Shown in pieces: positions 23,961 through 33,876 of a stretch of 64,000 bases of DNA. Where the stretch lies: assembly GCA_944391115.1 (NCBI GenBank), contig CALXSJ010000008.1, forward strand, positions 1 through 64,000, read 5' to 3'. The notes under the pieces are model-generated. The model had not been told where the DNA came from and did no database searches. It saw nothing but the letters and a program-made list of their open reading frames with translations. The position numbers and the translations under genes are program-made. Source of the DNA: an uncultured Victivallales bacterium (lineage in GTDB: Bacteria > Verrucomicrobiota > Lentisphaeria > Victivallales > UBA1829). Positions within the stretch are counted from its first letter, which is position 1. Each line of letters starts with the position of its first letter.

Positions 23961-26900
23961 TTATTGTTTTCCTGTTTGGTGAATCCGCAGCATCATGATT
24001 TCATCGCGGGACAGCTCCACGCGGAAATTCTTCAAGGCTTCGTCCGTGAATTCCGTCTTTCCGCCGATCCGGCCCCGCGCCGTGTCCTCCAGACCGCAGA
24101 TTTCCATCCGGTAGGTCCCCGGAGGCAGCTTCACGCCGAGATCGACCGCGGTGTCGCGTTCGCTGTAATTGACCAGCAGAACCAGCTTTTCCGCAGGTGA
24201 TTTCTCCAGCATGTAGCACTGCACGTCGTGACGCCCGGGACGGCGCAGTGTCAGAGACGGGCCATTGCGCGCCGCAAGCGCTTCGGACAGAACTTTCCGG
24301 AAGGACTCCTCCAGCTCCGCCGAGTTCCGCGTGCCGATCACGTCGATCGGAAACACGGTGATTTTCCCGTCCGCGACGAGATCCCGCAGCGCCGGTCCGC
24401 CCTTGTGCGGTTCGCCCAGTTCGTCGACGGGTCCCTCGCCGCACCCGCCGAGCGCGATGATGCGGACGCCGGATTCCGCCGCCTCCCGCAGTTTCGCGGC
24501 GGCCTCCGCGGAGACGGCGTAGGGAAACGGCAGAAGAATGACCTTGTAGGAGGATGCGATATCCTTCCATGCGGAGAACTGGTTCATCATGAAGATTTCA
24601 GAGGGCACCGAGCGGGCGATCAGCTGCGCGATGCACCAGTGGAACTGCGTGAATCCCTGCTCCATGCGTTTTTTTGCGTTCCGAAGCGAAAGATGCGCCC
24701 GTTCCGGATGCTTCTCCGCCGCGGCGGCCGCGCCCGGCCTGTTCTGAATCCACCAGTGTTTCAGGTGCCACCAGTCTTCCGATGTCCGGCTGCGGAGGAT
24801 CAGGACGTCCTTCGGGACCGTTGCGTCTCCGGCGCCCCATGCCGAGAGCACGGAGACCATCCGCCCCAGTCCGGTGATGACCTTGCGGACCGGCGGCCCG
24901 CAAGGTCATCCATGAAGTTGTAACGCCAGAAATTCAGGAATTCCGCCTTGTTGAAATAACAGCTCAGCGCGCCGCCTGCGAGGGCCGCCGTCGGATATTC
25001 GTCGTAGAGCAGCGGATTGTCATAGCCTTTCTTCTTCCGGTTCCACTGGAGCCCCCAGTTGAAGTTGTTGGTTGCCATGACCCGGCGGGCAGGGCTCAGC
25101 GAGGCGTATTCCGCGGTTGCGACCGCCGGCGTGTAGGTTCCGAGCGGAGGATCGCCGATCCCGAAATATGTGCCGTCACCGCCCATGACGTCCGTTTCCC
25201 CCTGAAAGCCCCATGCGTCGTGCGGACTGGCGATTCCAAGGCGGTCCTTGCAGTAGCTGAATCCGATGAATCCGCCGAACGTCAGGGCTTCCGGATTCTT
25301 TTTCCGGGCGGTCTTCCTGATCTCCCGCATGTAGCCTGCGATTTCCTCCAGGCGTTTCAGGTGGCCTTCGCGGACCCGCAGGGTGTCGCTCCGCGACACG
25401 CGGGGAAGCCCCTGCGGATTGAATCCGGTCTGGATCAGCTGCTCATCCATGCAGACGGGAACGCCGTGCGCTCCGCGTTCGGCAATCTCCCCGGCAAAGG
25501 CGATCTGGCCGTCCCTGATCTCCTTTTTGAACAGCCATTCCCGCGGGATGACGAAGTTTGTGATCCCGTTTTCCCGGCATGATCTGCTGAATTCCGTCAG
25601 GAGGTCGAAGGGCTGGTTGAGATACCAGACTTTGCTGGGCCACATGACCGGCGCCGGATAGGAGGAGGGACGCGCCTTGGCTCCGGGCGGAATCACGGAC
25701 GTGTGCGGGGGAAACAGCAGAACGAAATTCGCGTTCAGCTGCTTGTAATCCCGCAGAATGCGTCTCCAGCGTCCCCATTTCCGGACCGGCGGGGCGGGCA
25801 CCTTGTGCCGGTAATAGTTTTCCATGATCCTGTCGATCCCGAAGTCCCACGGTTCCAGGGTGAACCCGAAGCGGAGAGGCGTTTTTGCTTTTTTCCGCGG
25901 GTCCGGAATTTTTTCCCCTCTGGAAAGAGGCGGCGCCGGAAGGAGCGCTTCCGCCGGAGCGTATTTTTTCAGCAGCGGTCCCGCGGCTTCCGGAGCGGCC
26001 AGAATCTGAAATTCGCTTCCGCCTCCGATGTAGCGGATTCCGTAAAGACGGAGCGGCTTCTCCAGACGTTTCCGGAACCACACATATTCCCGGAGATTTC
26101 CCCATCTGCTAAACGGCAGTCCGTCCTGTCTGTCCTCAATCACGTGGTCGTATACGCCGTTCCCCCGGGTGTCCGCAAGCATCCGGATGCAGGGGGAGGG
26201 CAGGGTCACCCGGATCTCGGATACCTCGACCGGTTCCTTGAAACGGAACTCCACCGGGTCTTTTGTGCCGGTCCCCAGGGAGCTGTCCGTCATGGCATTC
26301 CTGCGGATCTCATAGTCTCCGAGGGTGTATGCATCGGCCAGCGGGGCGAGATCGACCAGTCCGTTCCGGTCGGGGAAGCGTCCTTCCAGATAATCCTCCG
26401 GCAGCGTTTCCCCCGGAATGCCGGTCAGATTGCGGGGAAAAGGCACCAGCGGCGTCTCGGAAATCTGCAGTTCCGGATCGGAGAGGAGAGCATGCTCCTT
26501 CGCGTCGATCCGGAGCGTCAGGGAATCCGCTTCCGCGCGGATTTCGGAGAACCAGATCAGATGCCTGCTTTCTTCCGCGGTCATCTTTTCCGGCGAATGC
26601 AGCGTGTTGACCGCTCCGCCGGCTCTCCCCATGTCAAGACGGACATTCAGCTTGCCGGAACCGGCGGCGCGGTATCTGAATGCGAGTGACTTGCCCTTCA
26701 GTTGCGCCAGAGGCAGTTTCAGGTTCAGATTGGCGCCCTTGCGGATGAAGAGTTTGCGCTTTTCTCCGTTTTCGACGGTTTCCACTCTGGCCTTGTTCCA
26801 GTTCCACTGCCCCGTTTCAAACGAGACGTCGATCGCATCGGCGGGAACGGGTTTTCCTTTCCGGTAAACCGGGGTCTTGTGCGCCTTCAGCTGAATGTTG

Positions 26901-27490
26901 TCAAGATGGAATTTCCGGGGCGCATTTTTGATTTTGTAGCGGAAGCGCGCATCCTGGAAGAGGCGGATCGTCACTCTGCCGGTTTCCGGCGCGAGCGGCG
27001 GAAACCAGATTTTGAACTCGCTGAATACCGGATACGTGTATGGGGCGGGCCCGTCCCATCCGCGGAAATTGTTATAGACCGGCTTGACCGGAGCTGATGT
27101 ATGCGTTACGTGTCCTTTCCCGTCGGTTTGTTCCTCCACCAGCGTCGTCAGATCCTGTCCGGTCCAGAACCAGAGGGAGCAGGCGCCTTTTCCCTGAAAG
27201 GAAAGTTCCAGAGAGCGTCCGCGGAGTTCCGGCGGAATGTCCGCGCGGATCGTCAGCGTATTGCAGAGCGTCAGCGCCTTCCTGCCTCCGGCCGCGTTTT
27301 CCGCGTCTGCGACTTCCCATCCGTCCGGCTGAAACTGGAAAGAGCCCCATCTGTTGTTTTTTGCCGCCGCGGCAGGATCCAGGTCTTCGAAATCCCCGGA
27401 CTGGAGCCGGATTGCCGCGGATTCCTCCGCTGCAAACAGGAGTCCTGCAGGCAGGAGAAGCGCGCAAATCGTTTTTTTCTGAAACCGCAT
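23961..27490 (-). pseudogene. Secreted TIM-barrel glycosidase-like gene, frame-broken near 24890
   Basis: One gene appears as two frames. The first (27490 to about 24880) encodes a signal peptide, a beta-sandwich region and a TIM barrel, then loses sense after YNFMDDLA. The second (about 24905 to 23961) resumes with RKVITGLGRMVSVLSAWG and runs through a GH42-like flavodoxin domain and final sandwich. The intact paralogue at 18092-20716 continues across the same point (NLIRCNRMIRLLEAWG), so a single ancestral protein of about 1,170 residues is implied. The break coincides with a perfect 13-bp inverted repeat. It may be a real frameshift, an assembly error or, less likely, programmed. AAGGAG precedes the first ATG. 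Confidence 0.8.
24876..24910. repeat. Perfect 13-bp inverted repeat at the frame break
   Basis: Arms GATGACCTTGCGG (24876-24888) and its exact complement CCGCAAGGTCATC (24898-24910) flank a 9-base loop. It lies where reading must shift frame relative to the paralogue. Hairpins of this kind can template mutations that perfect an imperfect palindrome, or cause read or assembly errors. Confidence 0.9.
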
Positions 27491-27518
27491 CGTATGAAAC
27501 TCCTTTCCGGATTGCGAA

Positions 27519-28310
27519 TCAGCGCAGTTCCGTCTTAAAATTCTGCGGCATTTTCAGCAGGTCGCTGAATCTGTGTGTGCCGGCGTGTCCGTCCGCAAAG
27601 ACAAAGCCGTAACTTCTGAAATGGGGATCATGCAGAATGCCGGAGGCGGGATTGTAAAAATACATCCAGCCGCTGCCGGACGCCGTGGAGGCGAAGACCC
27701 CTTTCCCCTGCGAGCTTTCCCCGTAGGCGAACTGCATGGACGGCTGTTTCAGATTCTGCAGGCGCGGCGTATCCATGAAATTGTATTTCCGGGACTGGCC
27801 CTTTCCGAGAATTTCATAGGCATAGGCGTAGGAGTTGTTGTCCGCGTAATAGGTCGGAGATACCGAATCGCGTTGGTCTCCCGGGCAGTACAGCAGACTG
27901 AAATCCCCCTTCATGTAGGTCATGGCAAGAGGGACCAGGGCGGAATGGCTTTCCGACACGGGCAGGGAATCGCTGTTTTTATAAACCTGATTCACCCGCT
28001 TGTATTTGCGCGCCCTGGAAGTGTAAAGTCCGATGGACGGGTATTCCGCACTGCAGTTTCCCATATAGGGAATGAAATACTCCTGATTGTCATTCAGATA
28101 CATCTGAAGAGCCATTCCCATCTGCTTCAGCTGCCCCAGACAGGAGATCCCCTTGGCTTTGTTCTTTGCGGCGCTTAAAGCGGGGAGCAGCATGGCCGCC
28201 AGAATCGCGATGATCGCTATCACGATCAGAAGTTCTATCAATGTGAAAGATGTTTTCCGTTTTCCATCCGCCGGCGCGGATCGGGAGTTTTTCTGTCTGT
28301 TTTTCATCAT
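27519..28310 (-). CDS. Prepilin-like protein, H-X9-DG type
   Basis: A 263-residue pseudopilin-like protein with a 20-residue charged leader, then [20 protein letters not shown] with Glu at +5. The residue before the cleavage point is Ser, not Gly. The C-terminal H-X9-DG signature is intact ([12 protein letters not shown]). Two ATGs stand in tandem; GAAGGG spacing favours the second (28307). The neighbouring upstream product (28397-29143) is a clear paralogue, sharing [17 protein letters not shown] and FMDTP. It follows that gene and precedes the frame-broken secreted enzyme by about 30 bases. The pair suggests two related subunits rather than duplicate copies of one. Confidence 0.85.
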   Translation of the reverse strand: MMKNRQKNSRSAPADGKRKTSFTLIELLIVIAIIAILAAMLLPALSAAKNKAKGISCLGQLKQMGMALQMYLNDNQEYFIPYMGNCSAEYPSIGLYTSRARKYKRVNQVYKNSDSLPVSESHSALVPLAMTYMKGDFSLLYCPGDQRDSVSPTYYADNNSYAYAYEILGKGQSRKYNFMDTPRLQNLKQPSMQFAYGESSQGKGVFASTASGSGWMYFYNPASGILHDPHFRSYGFVFADGHAGTHRFSDLLKMPQNFKTELR

Positions 28311-28396
28311 GCACCCTTCATCTTTGCGGTTTTCCCGACCGGCGGCTCCGCTTTTTGCAGACGGAACGCCGATGCTGCACGGGGAGCACTCTGTTT

Positions 28397-29143
28397 TCAG
28401 AGGTTTGAATCGAAAAACTGGTGCTTTTTCAGGACGTCTTCATAACTCCAGGTCGCCGCATGCCCGTCCACAAAGACAAAATTGTAGACATTCTGATGCG
28501 GAGCGTGCGCTTTTCCCTTGTCCGCCGTATTCTGGAAGAACATCCATCCTTTTCCCGTGATCTTGCCGTCGATGACGCCGCGTCCCGACGCGCTTTCGCC
28601 ATACAGAATCTGTTCCGCGGGATCCGGAAGGTCGTCAAGCTGGGGCGTGTCCATGAAATGGAATTCGCGGCTCTGTCCTTTCCCGAGAACGGAGAAGACG
28701 TAGGCATAGGAGTTGTTGTCGGCATAATAGCAGGGCTGCAGCGTGGGACGCTGATCCGCGGGACAGTAGAGCGGAGAGAAATCCCCCTGCATATATCCCA
28801 TCACGACCGGGACGAAGGCGGATTTGCAGAAATCTCCGGAGAATTTTTCCGTGTTCTGGTAATTCCCGTTCACTTTCCTGTATTTCACCGCCTTGCCGCT
28901 GAAACTTGCGGTGGATGGCGCGGCTTTGGATTTTGATGCGCCCTGATAAGGAATGAAGAACCCCTTGTTGTCCTTCAGGTAATTCTGATGGGCGGCCGCC
29001 ACTTTTTTCAGCTGCTCCGCGCAGAGCGTTTCCTGACCGGCTCCCTGGGCCGCCCTGAGCAGAGGCAGCCCCGTCGCCGTGAGAAGCATGAGCGCGCATA
29101 TGCACATAGCCAGTTCCTTCATCGTGAAATTCTTCCGTTCCAT
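28397..29143 (-). CDS. Divergent prepilin-like paralogue
   Basis: A 248-residue paralogue of the neighbouring pseudopilin with the same body ([28 protein letters not shown]) and an intact H-X9-DG ([12 protein letters not shown]). Its N-terminus is strongly changed: [21 protein letters not shown] keeps Phe +1 and Glu +5 but has lost the Ile/Ala-rich pilin helix, and the residue before Phe is Asn. The leader is only six residues. It may still be processed, act as a minor tip subunit, or be a plain signal-anchored protein. AAAGGA precedes the ATG. It follows murQ by 27 bases in the amino-sugar operon. Confidence 0.8.
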   Translation of the reverse strand: MERKNFTMKELAMCICALMLLTATGLPLLRAAQGAGQETLCAEQLKKVAAAHQNYLKDNKGFFIPYQGASKSKAAPSTASFSGKAVKYRKVNGNYQNTEKFSGDFCKSAFVPVVMGYMQGDFSPLYCPADQRPTLQPCYYADNNSYAYVFSVLGKGQSREFHFMDTPQLDDLPDPAEQILYGESASGRGVIDGKITGKGWMFFQNTADKGKAHAPHQNVYNFVFVDGHAATWSYEDVLKKHQFFDSNL

Positions 29144-29170
29144 ATTCCAATCCTTTCCTTTTGTGTTGGA

Positions 29171-30040
29171 TTACCCCTTGCATGAAATCGGATGAGCCAG
29201 TGACTCGATCCGCGGTTCGCCGTGTTTCCGCTTTCTGAGGGCGTTGACCGTTTCCCGGACATCATACTGGTTGCGTTCGAGCAGTTTTTCGGATGTCTCC
29301 TGCGAAACCCCGGTGACGCTGCTGACGATGAAGCGCGCCCGCTCCCGCAGCTTTTTGTTCCGCGGCTTCAGGGATGTCATGAAGTTTCCGGTGACTTTGC
29401 CAAGACGGATCATGACCGCCGTGCTGACCATGTTCAGAAACATCTTCTGCGCGCTCGCCGCCTTCATCCGCGTGGAGCCCGTAATCACTTCCGGTCCGGT
29501 CAGAAGCGGAATCGCCAGATCGGCGTTTTCCGTCACGCTCCCGCCTGCATTGCACAGCACGGCCGCCGTCGCCGCGCCCCGTGCGCGCGCCTCCTTCAGC
29601 GCGGCGGCGACAAAAGGAGTGCTGCCGCTGGCGCTGAGTCCGACGACGATATCCTTCCCGCAGACGGCGTGGAACTCCATCAGGGCTTTTCCTTCCCCGG
29701 CATTGTCCTCCGCCGTTTCCCGTGCGCGGAAAACGGCTTCCGGCCCTCCGGCGATCAGCGCGATGATGGAATCGGGGGAGACTCCGTAGGTCGGCGGGCA
29801 TTCCGCGGCGTCCATGACGCCGATCCTTCCGCTGGTTCCGGCTCCGACGTAGAAAAGACGACCTCCCCCCGCGAGTTTTTCCGCGATTCGCTCCACGAGC
29901 AGAGCTCCCTGCGGAAGAACCCGCTTCACGGCGTCGGCGACCAGATGATCCTCGTCGTTGATGATCCGGAGAATTTCGGGAAGCGTTTTCCGGTCAATGT
30001 CCCGGCTGCGCGGATTGACGGCTTCAGTGTCTGGATTCAT
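29171..30040 (-). CDS. murQ: N-acetylmuramic acid 6-phosphate etherase
   Basis: MurQ cleaves the lactyl ether of MurNAc-6-phosphate to give GlcNAc-6-phosphate and D-lactate in cytosolic cell-wall sugar recycling. This 289-residue protein is full length. It contains VGAGTSGRIGVMDAAECPPTYG, with the catalytic Glu, the SIS-fold loop GLSASGSTPFV, and TGSTRMKAASAQKM, all diagnostic of the family. The start overlaps nanE by four bases. With an RpiR regulator and a kinase at the operon head, the context fits catabolism of MurNAc-type sugars from environmental peptidoglycan. No MurP-type PTS transporter is present here. Confidence 0.96.
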   Translation of the reverse strand: MNPDTEAVNPRSRDIDRKTLPEILRIINDEDHLVADAVKRVLPQGALLVERIAEKLAGGGRLFYVGAGTSGRIGVMDAAECPPTYGVSPDSIIALIAGGPEAVFRARETAEDNAGEGKALMEFHAVCGKDIVVGLSASGSTPFVAAALKEARARGAATAAVLCNAGGSVTENADLAIPLLTGPEVITGSTRMKAASAQKMFLNMVSTAVMIRLGKVTGNFMTSLKPRNKKLRERARFIVSSVTGVSQETSEKLLERNQYDVRETVNALRKRKHGEPRIESLAHPISCKG

Positions 30041-30726
30041 GATTTCCCCTTTCTGATTTGTTCCAGAAAATAACGGGTGATGAACATTGCGTTTGTAATC
30101 ATTTTCCCAATGACGACGGCATGGGCTCCCGCGCGGAATCCGTTCAGGACGTCCTCCGGGGAATGGAAGCGCCCTTCGGCGATCACAGGAACGGAAAGGC
30201 GCGCTGCAAGATCTTCCACCAGCTTCAGATCCGGCCCCTCCGTCTTCGGAGAATATGCCGTGTAGCCGCTCAGGGTCGTGGCCACGAGGTCCGCGCCGGC
30301 ATCTTCCGCCGCGACTCCTTCTTCCGCCGTGCTGATGTCCGCCATCACCAGGAGCGGAAGTTCCCGCTTGATTTTCCGGATCAGGCTGCCTGCCGTTTCG
30401 CCGTTCGGGTGGATTCTGCCGGTAGCGTCCACCGCGATGATTTCAATTCCCGTTTCCGCGATTTCCCGGGCGGATTCCAGCGTCGGCGTGATGTACGGAT
30501 TGTCGGGGTCCGGCGGCAGTTTGTTGATTCCGATGAGTGGAATCCCGACGCGGGAGCGGATCGCCGTCAGATCCGGCACTCCGTTTGCCCGGATTGCCGC
30601 TGCGCCTCCCAGAGCGGCGGCTTCCGCCAGACGGGCGATGCAGTCCGTATCCCGGAGCGGATTGCCCGGCAGCGCCTGACAGGAGACGATCAGTCCGCCG
30701 CGGAGTGATGCAAGTATGCTGTTCAT
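30037..30726 (-). CDS. nanE: N-acetylmannosamine-6-phosphate 2-epimerase
   Basis: NanE converts ManNAc-6-phosphate to GlcNAc-6-phosphate in sialic acid and ManNAc use. The 229-residue TIM-barrel protein shows LIVSCQALPGNPL at the N-terminus, PLIGINK, the catalytic-region VDATGR and VIAEGRFHSPEDV, all typical of the family. It overlaps the kinase upstream and murQ downstream by four bases each. A sialate lyase (nanA) is not in the window, so ManNAc may arise from another glycan or from a distant lyase. Its product joins that of MurQ. Confidence 0.96.
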   Translation of the reverse strand: MNSILASLRGGLIVSCQALPGNPLRDTDCIARLAEAAALGGAAAIRANGVPDLTAIRSRVGIPLIGINKLPPDPDNPYITPTLESAREIAETGIEIIAVDATGRIHPNGETAGSLIRKIKRELPLLVMADISTAEEGVAAEDAGADLVATTLSGYTAYSPKTEGPDLKLVEDLAARLSVPVIAEGRFHSPEDVLNGFRAGAHAVVIGKMITNAMFITRYFLEQIRKGKS

Positions 30727-31673
30727 AATGTTTCCCTCAGAATCCTTTCCCTAAGGTCTGCAGTGATTTCGAATCCTTCCCCGTGCAGCAGAAAGAGCAT
30801 CGCCGCTTTCACCGGGGAGAAATCCGGGAGCCAGACCCATTCCTGTTCGGGGCGCAGTTCCCGCAGATGCGCTTCGCAGCGGCGCAGGAAGGATGCGCCC
30901 AGACGGAAGATTCCGCCGCATCCGAGGATTTTCCCGGAACCGGAAGGCGGCGTGACCGCGGCGGCGAGACGCGCATTTTCCAGCGCGGCATGTTCGAGAA
31001 GAGCCTCCGCGGGCGCGTCCCCCTGTTCCGCAAGCTCCGCAAGTGCCGGCGCCAGAGCCGCAAGCTCCCGGCGGGTCATTGCGTTTGCCCGGGACTTGAG
31101 TTCCATGCGCCCCGCGAAAGTCCGCGGATCCAGACCGAGGGCGAGATGCCGGAATAAATCCGCAATCCGCCCGCAGGATTCCAGACCGTCCAGCGAACGC
31201 AGATACGAACGCAGGGCGCGGAAGCCGATGCCTCCGCCCGCGCCGTCATCCCCGTAGGCGGGGCCCCAGCCTCCGGCGTAGACGCGCCTGCCGCCGATCT
31301 CTCCCATCGCCGTGCTTCCGGTGCCTGCCATGACCGCGGCGCGGCACCCCCGGAAAGAGGCGGCGAAAAGAATCATGTTTCCGTCGGCTTCGCGCTCCAC
31401 GCGGACCCGGCTTTCCGGAAAACGCTTCCGGAGGAATCCTTCGACTTCTCCCGTGTTCGGGCCTCCGAGGGAGAGGTAGACGGCTTTCGGCTTCAGCGCC
31501 GCGAACTTGACAGTCTGCAATTCAAATTGCGTAAAGGAAACCGGCGCATGGTTCAATCCGGCGAGTCCTTCCGTCCGCCCGTTCAGGATGACTTTCCCGG
31601 TCCGGTCGAAAGCCGCCCAGTCGGTTTTCGTGCCGCCTGAGTCCGCGGCCAGATAGAGTTCAGAGGATTCCAT
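30723..31673 (-). CDS. BadF/BcrA-type N-acetylhexosamine kinase
   Basis: A 316-residue ASKHA kinase similar to N-acetylglucosamine kinases. It has the phosphate loop ADSGGTKTDW near residues 9-18, the second loop MAGTGSTAMGE, and GGWGPAYGDDGAGGGIG, where the Asp pair is expected at the active site. It probably phosphorylates an amino sugar (GlcNAc, ManNAc or MurNAc) at O6 with ATP. The position before nanE and murQ favours ManNAc or MurNAc, but the sequence does not decide. It overlaps nanE by 4 bases and the RpiR gene by 14, so the four genes are tightly coupled. Confidence 0.85.
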   Translation of the reverse strand: MESSELYLAADSGGTKTDWAAFDRTGKVILNGRTEGLAGLNHAPVSFTQFELQTVKFAALKPKAVYLSLGGPNTGEVEGFLRKRFPESRVRVEREADGNMILFAASFRGCRAAVMAGTGSTAMGEIGGRRVYAGGWGPAYGDDGAGGGIGFRALRSYLRSLDGLESCGRIADLFRHLALGLDPRTFAGRMELKSRANAMTRRELAALAPALAELAEQGDAPAEALLEHAALENARLAAAVTPPSGSGKILGCGGIFRLGASFLRRCEAHLRELRPEQEWVWLPDFSPVKAAMLFLLHGEGFEITADLRERILRETL

Positions 31674-32511
31674 CGTAACTTTTCTCCAGATATTTCCAGG
31701 ATCGCTGCTGGTCGGTCATGCTGAACTTCAGACAGATCAGATCGCCCAGGATGAGTTGTGCGGACCGGGATGTCATTCCTCCCAGGCGGAAAAGGTGCTC
31801 CCTGCTGCCGGTCAGCAGCAGATGGTCGGCAAGTTTCCCGAGCTGGCTGTCCGCGTTGGATGTGACCGCGCAGATCCGGACGCCTCTTCCGTGTGCCGTC
31901 TGCGCGATTTTGACTGTTGATTCCGTTTTGCCCGAGTGGGAGAAGACAATCAGCAGATCCCGGGGGCCCAGATAGCCGATGAAGGTTTTCTGAAACTCGT
32001 AATCATCGAAGTAAAGCCCGTTTATGCCGAGACGGGTCAGTTTGATGTGGAGGTCCGACGCAGCCAGACGCGATGTGCCCGCTCCGGCAAACATGACTTT
32101 TTCCGCGGAGTTCAAGTCCGCCACCAGGCGGTCGATCCTGGATTCGTCCATCCCGTTGAGGGTTTCCCGTATGGATTCCGTGTGAAGCATGGCAAGTTTG
32201 TTGCACAGCATCCGGAAGTGATCGCCGGGCTGTTCCTTCGGAGCGGATTCCTCCGCAAAATCCTGCCAGACGACATTGGACTGCCGGGCGATTGCGAGCT
32301 TCAGTTCCGCGAAGCCCGCGTATTTCAGCTGCTGGGCGAAACGGATGATGGTCGTCTGTTCGCAGTGGCACAGTTCGGCAAGTTCTCCCAGACTTTTTTC
32401 CAGAACGAGCATTGGAGATTTCAATAAGAGATCCGCGATTTTCTGCTTCTTCTTGCCCAGCGAATGATAATTTTCGCGAATCGCCTGCTGATAATCAATT
32501 TGAATGGACAT
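31660..32511 (-). CDS. RpiR/MurR-family transcriptional regulator
   Basis: A 283-residue regulator. Residues 1-80 are the RpiR helix-turn-helix (SLGELAELCHCEQTTIIRFAQQLKYAGFAELKLAI). Residues 120-260 are a SIS sugar-phosphate domain (VMFAGAGTSRLAASDL, LLIVFSHSGKTESTVKIAQ). Such proteins usually respond to a phosphorylated sugar, for example MurNAc-6-phosphate for MurR. It heads the operon with kinase, nanE and murQ. Two AAAAGCATTTTT boxes flank the only good promoter upstream, suggesting autoregulation of the whole unit. Confidence 0.92.
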   Translation of the reverse strand: MSIQIDYQQAIRENYHSLGKKKQKIADLLLKSPMLVLEKSLGELAELCHCEQTTIIRFAQQLKYAGFAELKLAIARQSNVVWQDFAEESAPKEQPGDHFRMLCNKLAMLHTESIRETLNGMDESRIDRLVADLNSAEKVMFAGAGTSRLAASDLHIKLTRLGINGLYFDDYEFQKTFIGYLGPRDLLIVFSHSGKTESTVKIAQTAHGRGVRICAVTSNADSQLGKLADHLLLTGSREHLFRLGGMTSRSAQLILGDLICLKFSMTDQQRSWKYLEKSYDGIL

Positions 32512-32535
32512 GGAATCCTCGCCTGCTGTTAAAAA

Positions 32536-32609
32536 AAAAGCATTTTTACTGCTTTATTGCCTATATTATATACATCCCGATTCTTTTTTCAAGGGGTAAA
32601 AGCATTTTT
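32536..32609. promoter_or_regulatory. Paired operator-like boxes around the RpiR promoter
   Basis: AAAAGCATTTTT occurs at 32536-32547 and again at 32598-32609. The 62-base offset is close to six helical turns. One box lies downstream of the -10 and one upstream of the -35. Each has the AAAA-N4-TTTT form expected for a dimeric repressor and would suit a looping RpiR-type regulator. Confidence 0.6.
32565..32592 (-). promoter_or_regulatory. Promoter of the amino-sugar operon
   Basis: On the minus strand TTGAAA, a 16-base spacer and TATAAT point at the RpiR start (32511). The predicted start near 32558 gives a leader of about 47 bases. It is the best candidate for transcription of the minus-strand genes down to 17307. 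Confidence 0.7.
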
Positions 32610-32615
32610 TATGCG

Positions 32616-32690
32616 TTTTTTGTTTCAAAAAAATCAGGTTAATACCGCGATGCTCCGCATCGCCGGAAATTGCTTCATTTTTTCCGGCGA
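32616..32690 (+). repeat. Dispersed hairpin repeat, copy 1 (partial)
   Basis: Begins with a T-run and A-run, then GCGATGC-TCC-GCATCGC (32647-32663), a perfect 7-bp stem with a 3-base loop. It continues through a TTGCTTC motif and a T-rich segment into TTTCCGGCGA. It matches the minus-strand copy at 35375-35498 over about 65 bases. It lies upstream of the RpiR gene and points away from it. From 32691 to 32932 I see no convincing gene or site. Confidence 0.7.
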
Positions 32691-32932
32691 TCGACGTGTG
32701 TGGGATTGGATTCCGGAAACGGTGGTGCAGCAGCGGGATCATCGCTCCTGTCTTGCGCTTTCCCGCATAAATCATGAGAGAGAAGTATTTGCAGCCGTCT
32801 GTGCGGATGGACCCGGCGCATGGCGCTCCGCTTCATTCCGGCTGCCGGACACGGGCTGCATGCCGCGCCTGAAAAAAAACTCCCCTGCGCATCGGAAGGA
32901 GGCGGGGGGGGAGGCGGAGATTTTTTTGTCTG

Positions 32933-33835
32933 TCAATGAGCCGGGATCGGCTGCTCGGACTGGTTCCAGTACATGAAGCCTTTGTTTTTGGCGGGATTTG
33001 TCAGCATGCGGCCGAACTTCTCCCTCATTTCCAGATAGGAAAGCGATTCGCAGTGGCCGTCCAGCATCAGGAGATTGGCTCTGTTCGCATGAGGGAAAAC
33101 GGGACGCGTCGTCGCGTCTCTTGTCTGGATCGGCAGCTTGGAGCGCATGGCTTTGCGGTAGAGTTTTGTGCTGTTGCCGGGATCAAGCTGAAGGGATTCT
33201 CCGACCACGAAGAATGCGGATGGAGTTCCGGTTTTTTTGAAATCATAGAAGTTGTTGCCGGAATCATATTCCGCAAGATAGGTCTTATAGTAGGAATCTG
33301 CGCCGCTGCCATCCAGGATGCCGTAGGAAACCTTTATCCATGCGGTAAAATTGCCGTTGAGAGGGTCCAGAGGCGGATATTTCGGGCAGACAATGAATTT
33401 CAGTCCGGAGGGGAGATAACCTCCCTGTTTCGGGAGGTAAAGCCATCCGGTATCGGCGGTTCCCTCTGCATTCCACGGGCCGATGAAAATCTGTTCCTTC
33501 CAGTCATCCAGATAGGAACGCAGGATGTAGCCGACCTGTTTCTGATTGCTCATGCAGGAGGCGGCATAGGCTTTTTCCCGGGCTTTCTGCAGGGCCGGAA
33601 GGAGCATCCCCGCAAGAATCGCGATGATCGCAATCACGACGAGGAGCTCTATCAATGTGAAATTTCCCGATGATACGGGCCCGGAATGCCGTAGAACAAA
33701 AGATGGCGCGGCGATGCGGAGGCCTTTTCTCCGGAACGCGCGTTCTGCCTCTCTGAAAGGCTCCGCGGAGGTGTGGGAATGGTTCAATTCCGCGGAATGC
33801 AGGCCTTTTTCTCCGGAACATTTTTCTTGCTTCAT
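32933..33835 (-). CDS. Prepilin-like protein with long leader, H-X9-DG type
   Basis: A 300-residue pseudopilin-like protein. The leader before [20 protein letters not shown] is about 57 residues, far longer than usual, yet AAGGAG eight bases before the first ATG supports this start. The residue before the cleavage point is Asn. The C-terminal signature is [12 protein letters not shown]. The leader is rich in Arg, His and Glu. It is divergent from the FAD oxidoreductase, with a long inverted repeat between them, and is not obviously part of the RpiR operon because its 3' end is 421 bases from that start. Confidence 0.83.
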   Translation of the reverse strand: MKQEKCSGEKGLHSAELNHSHTSAEPFREAERAFRRKGLRIAAPSFVLRHSGPVSSGNFTLIELLVVIAIIAILAGMLLPALQKAREKAYAASCMSNQKQVGYILRSYLDDWKEQIFIGPWNAEGTADTGWLYLPKQGGYLPSGLKFIVCPKYPPLDPLNGNFTAWIKVSYGILDGSGADSYYKTYLAEYDSGNNFYDFKKTGTPSAFFVVGESLQLDPGNSTKLYRKAMRSKLPIQTRDATTRPVFPHANRANLLMLDGHCESLSYLEMREKFGRMLTNPAKNKGFMYWNQSEQPIPAH

Positions 33836-33876
33836 GATTACGGCTCCTTGTTCTTCTCATGTTCTCCTGCTGTTCT

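Noticed and set aside
24800-24860. Programmed frameshift joining the two halves of the secreted enzyme
   Set aside because: No slippery heptamer with downstream structure in the right geometry was seen, and the intact paralogue needs no shift. A mutation or assembly error is simpler.
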